A DNA stretch of 64,000 nucleotides from Chrysopilus asiliformis (lineage: Eukaryota; Arthropoda; Insecta; Diptera; Rhagionidae), in NCBI GenBank assembly GCA_964034945.1, contig OZ035960.1, forward strand, positions 14,883,903 through 14,947,902, given 5' to 3'. The notes below the pieces were generated by a model. That model was not told the origin of the DNA. It saw only the letters and a program-made list of their open reading frames with translations, and ran no database searches. Made by a program: the position numbers and the translations under genes. The first letter of the stretch is position 1, and each line of letters starts with the position of its first letter. Positions 61,701 through 64,000 of this stretch are shown here, piece by piece.

Positions 61701-64000
61701 CCCATTTATGCCATGATTTTTGTGAAAAACACAAGAAAGTTCGCTAACCCCTCACCATCCCTCTGCAATTCGGTGGCTCTTGAAGTCATATATGGATGAA
61801 ACTAGAGACTGTGCCCGTTCCAAAAAGTCCTCAACCAAAGTGAAAACTACACGGGTTCAAAGGTTAGTTTAGGGGCAAAATCGCGTATCGTTCTTTTTGT
61901 ACACTCGGCCGAGTTGTTCTGACGTAAACATAGCAAATTTACAATTTTTTTTTGAAAGGGTAAACACATCAAATTTACAAGACTTGCATGTTTTGCAAAG
62001 ATTTTCCATTTTCTTCTCTTTTGTCAATTTTTTTTTTGAAAGTTAATTTCTTGGGCATGATGTTATGAAACAAAAATTTAACGATCAAAGATCTTGTTAC
62101 AACTTGTGCTTGTCATATTTGCTGAGATCTTCAATTACAAAAGCGTATTTTATGGAAAACCCCTAAAATTAAATTTCACCCATATCAATGTTTTTCCATC
62201 CGTACTCTTTTCCCCAGACACCATCCTCTTTTCCCTAGACACCGTCTTTTTTAAATTTGAGCCCAGGTTGACCAAAATTGATCCACACAAATTCTGGACA
62301 GAGAGGGATGGTCAATTTGACGAAGAATGCCCCAAATACAAGAGCGGGCTGAAAAGTAATCGGCCGAGGCTAGGGATAGCGCCATCAGTATCAAAGCAAC
62401 ATTGTTTTTCATAAATACTATCCGTCAAATGACTTCTCTCAAATTGCGTCATTTATTTTGTGTTTGGCACTCATTAAAAGCGAATAATGTTTGGATTTTT
62501 ACAAAAATGAATAAAATCGAATATCCTGCAGTGATTAGATACTTGTTTTTGAAACAGAAAACGAACGATGAGGTCAACACCGTCAACGCGTTCTCGAGTT
62601 ATTTAAGATACGTTAAACGGACAGACCGATAGACAGATGCCCGGATTTCCTCATAATTTTGCCTGAAACGGATTTCGTACTGATCAGATATTTTTTTATC
62701 TGCCCCCGGTTCTCGAGTCGGTCTCCGTCATGAATACAATACTGTCCTTTTAGAGAAGAGGAAAGTAAAAAGTGCTCTTTCACCAGGACAATGCGGCGGT
62801 GCACAAATAAGCAACCGCAATGGCAAAATTGCGTTGAATTGCGTTACAAATTGGTTCCTCAACCACCATATTCTCCAGATTTGGCCATATTCTCCAGATT
62901 TGGACTATTATCTATTTCCAAACTTGAAAAATGGCTCAACGGTAAGTTATATTTTGAGGGCTTCGAGAAATTGTGTATATTTTGAGGGCTTGTAGAAATC
63001 ATATTATTCGGAAGGTATAAAAAAATTGCAGGGAAATACAATTAGTTTTGTTGAAAAAAAGCTTGCCTACGCCGATTATTTTTCAGCACGCCCTCATTAT
63101 ATTTTACAGGTCTTTTTTATTTCTCTTTTTCCATATCTTTTTTTCTCATTGTTAGATTTTTTTTTATCAATTTAAATTGCACATTTTTAAAATTGTTTTT
63201 TGCACTTTATTTGCAGCGCAAGTCAAATAAGTAGCTCGAGTAGAATAACCAGCAGTACAATATTGAAATGTGGTGGTGCTCTAGTAAGTTCCAGTTGCGT
63301 TAGCAGCAGCAGTAACAGCTGTGCCAGCGTTTGTGGCGTGGAAACAGTCACCGTCTCGACGTCCAATAAACGAAAGCGACGAGGATCACAAGATGTTAAG
63401 GTATTTCACTAAACTATCATTTCGAATTCAATTTCGGTATCCATTTCTTCCCTTGACAATTCTCTCACGGCAAAGAAATATAATAACAAAGGGAATCGGT
63501 TTCTTGATCACTTCCTTGACTTCATGGGACAGTGAGCACCCTTTGTTATTCACAATAAGAAAATTCCGTTATCCCTCGCTATGCGATAAATCCAAGGCCA
63601 ACGACATATGGTTGGGTCTTTTGAAATGTCGTTAGTCGTACCGAATTTTAAATTTCCCAAGGAGATTGGCTTGTGGTTTATTTATGGATCGCCTAATAAT
63701 TGGCCTTCAGACTGAATTGTCCTTTTTCGAGTAAATTCAAAGAACATACAATAATTAGAGAAATCCTTTTTAACAATTAATTGGTTAACACAATGGTTTT
63801 CTGTGTTTTTGTTTTCTTCACATCATAGGAGACAGATGACTATCATCCGTCGGCGAAAAGGACACAATATTCTCAGTTACAATCGTCTAGGCCACCTTCG
63901 AGCTCCCCATCGATAGCAAATTCTCCGGCTGATGCCCCACCCGAGATGACCGAACCGCCAAGCTCGTCGGATTGTCGTTCGCATGAGACTGAATTTGATT
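58781..64000 (+). CDS. 5' part of an unrecognised Ser-rich nuclear-type protein (partial)
   Basis: Exon 58726-58794 contains the start ATG at 58781 (MDIR, exit phase 2), followed by exons 63217-63400 and 63829 to the window edge, phases matching (AG|C, then 0). The product starts MDIRSASQISSSSRITSS, has further Ser runs (ALVSSSCVSSSSNSCASVCG), a nuclear-localisation-like KRKRRGSQDVK near residue 60, then DYHPSAKRTQYSQLQSSRPP and SPSIANSPADAPPEMTEPPS. Low complexity and the basic cluster suggest a disordered N-terminus of a nuclear regulator. No domain is reached before the edge, so the family is unknown. The frame upstream of the ATG is open within the exon, so an earlier start cannot be excluded. 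Confidence 0.7.
58795..59532. other. Intron of the right-edge gene
   Basis: AT-rich; no supported feature. Confidence 0.4.
59533..59770. repeat. Long inverted repeat next to LINE sequence
   Basis: AGGGCACTAATCATGTATTC continuing through TCTTTCGACTTCGACGCAGC and ACTCTTCACTTCGCCATAT is mirrored at 59696-59770. The arms are about 78 bases, with a partly palindromic 80-base centre (AAATTTCCTGG / CGAGAAATTTC). Open frames on both strands are by-products of the palindrome. Confidence 0.85.
59771..59860 (+). pseudogene. LINE reverse transcriptase fragment
   Basis: Reads KPDLFQISSGVPQGSVL, the RT motif before the catalytic YxDD block. The frame then degrades. Confidence 0.75.
60095..60560 (-). pseudogene. 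LINE 3' fragment, minus strand
   Basis: The minus strand reads LLNRIQKRAIRLIGDKSLTD, then EHHRSVGVLSIFYRYFHGKC, and ends FSGFFIPRTPKLWNDLPSDV: the C-terminus of a non-LTR reverse transcriptase, followed by its 3' UTR. The catalytic part is absent. It abuts a + strand relative of the same family. Confidence 0.85.
60600..61320 (+). pseudogene. LINE 3' fragment, plus strand, split by a minisatellite
   Basis: Begins with RT sequence after the catalytic block (RYNRMLGIVINEKGQWRDHI, then KITKDASQCLRF). It continues to QIQKSAIRLIEGKHLTD, is interrupted by the 28-bp repeat at 60970-61137, and resumes as FLSSIVALLVYLLYIFYKYF. It ends in a 3' UTR like those at 55745 and 60095. Several frameshifts and stops; dead. 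Confidence 0.8.
60970..61137 (+). repeat. 28-bp minisatellite, six units, inside a LINE relic
   Basis: The unit GATTGAAGGCAAGCCTTTGA plus CAGATCCT is repeated six times with only C/A variation at two positions. The first unit is the LINE codons for LIEGKHLTD in frame with the flanking RT remnant. 28 is not a multiple of 3, so each further unit shifts the frame. Not a CRISPR array: there are no unique spacers. Confidence 0.95.
61321..61500. other. Intron DNA
   Basis: Short stretch with nothing recognised. Confidence 0.35.
61501..61867. repeat. Foldback with a one-sided internal duplication
   Basis: The outer arms TAACTTTTGAACCCGTGTAG, GTTTTCACTTTGG and CACAGTCTCTAGTTTCATCC are mirrored at 61760-61867. 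In the left arm a 54-base unit (TATATGGCTTCAAGAGCCAC...TTAACGAA) occurs twice in tandem (61575-61628 and 61629-61683); the right arm has it once. Confidence 0.88.
61868..62340. other. Intron DNA, nothing recognised
   Basis: T-rich stretches; no supported exon. Confidence 0.35.
62341..63000 (+). pseudogene. Broken mariner transposon with a nested insertion
   Basis: The left part has a mariner-like end (GGGCTGAAAAGTAATCGG) and a transposase N-terminus MNKIEYPAVIRYLFLKQKTN. After the family G insertion it resumes with the catalytic-domain remnants FHQDNAAVHK, LRYKLVPQPPYSPDLA and KLEKWLNGKLYFEGFE. A 19-base direct duplication, CCATATTCTCCAGATTTGG, sits at the SPDLA motif and disrupts it. Most of the middle of the transposase is missing. 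Confidence 0.8.
62612..62770 (-). repeat. Repeat family G, copy 2, inside the mariner
   Basis: Reverse partial copy of 13497-13620: GGACAGACCGATAGACAGAT, GCCCGGATTTCCTCATAATT, TTCTCGAGTCGGTCTCCGTC, ATGAATACAATACTGTCC and AGAAGAGGAAAG. The tandem block is cut to one or two units. Its position inside transposase sequence dates it after the mariner. Confidence 0.8.
63001..63216. other. Intron end with acceptor
   Basis: T-rich tract ending ACTTTATTTGCAG, the acceptor for the exon at 63217. Confidence 0.6.
63401..63828. other. Last intron before the window edge
   Basis: Donor GTTAAG|GTATTT at 63401, acceptor CACATCATAG at 63828. A 104-codon frame across it has no motif. Confidence 0.6.

Overview
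This window looks like AT-rich nuclear DNA from an insect, most likely a dipteran. The evidence is short GT-AG introns in compact housekeeping genes, long transposon-filled introns in others, a doublecortin-like kinase gene, a PHD-ORF1 LINE, a Tc1/mariner element with DD41D-like spacing, and very many foldback MITEs. A nematoceran such as a gnat or midge is only a guess. There are no bacterial-style operons, CRISPR arrays or rRNA genes, and I found no tRNA gene.

Layout. 2.6-5.6 kb holds two compact genes tail to tail. A Fcf2/TdIF2-type pre-rRNA processing factor lies on + in four exons. A NUBPL/Ind1-type P-loop Fe-S assembly ATPase for mitochondrial complex I lies on -, with one apparent GC-AG intron. 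From about 6.3 to 34.7 kb I reconstruct one long + strand gene that I do not recognise. It has a non-coding first exon ending at 6695 and coding exons at 12996-13389, 17124-17296 and 34439-34673. The phases match and it gives about 266 residues with a C-terminal membrane anchor, provided one extra G in a G5 run is an error. Its introns hold most of the transposons: a DD41D mariner, a satellite, a 4 kb LINE on the - strand, and a fresh LTR element with identical 94-bp LTRs and a GTTA target duplication.

34.99-47.54 kb is a complete doublecortin-like kinase gene in seven coding exons (608 aa: two DCX domains, then a CaMK-type kinase). Its introns carry a 597-bp foldback element, inverted copies of repeat families also seen in the upstream gene, and a 70-bp decayed copy of its own exon 4. 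47.5-57 kb is gene-poor, AT-rich DNA with scattered MITEs. From about 57.1 kb to the right edge runs the 5' part of another + strand gene with a Ser-rich, KRKRR-containing N-terminus. Its introns hold LINE relics, a 28-bp minisatellite grown from LINE coding sequence, and a broken mariner.

The strongest unusual features are the unrecognised tail-anchored gene, the gag-protease-integrase-tail fusion element, the self-copied exon fragment in the kinase gene, the LINE-born minisatellite, and a set of related repeats with a shared 22-bp core and GACGGACA tandem blocks. I ran no searches; all family calls are from reading the sequence.
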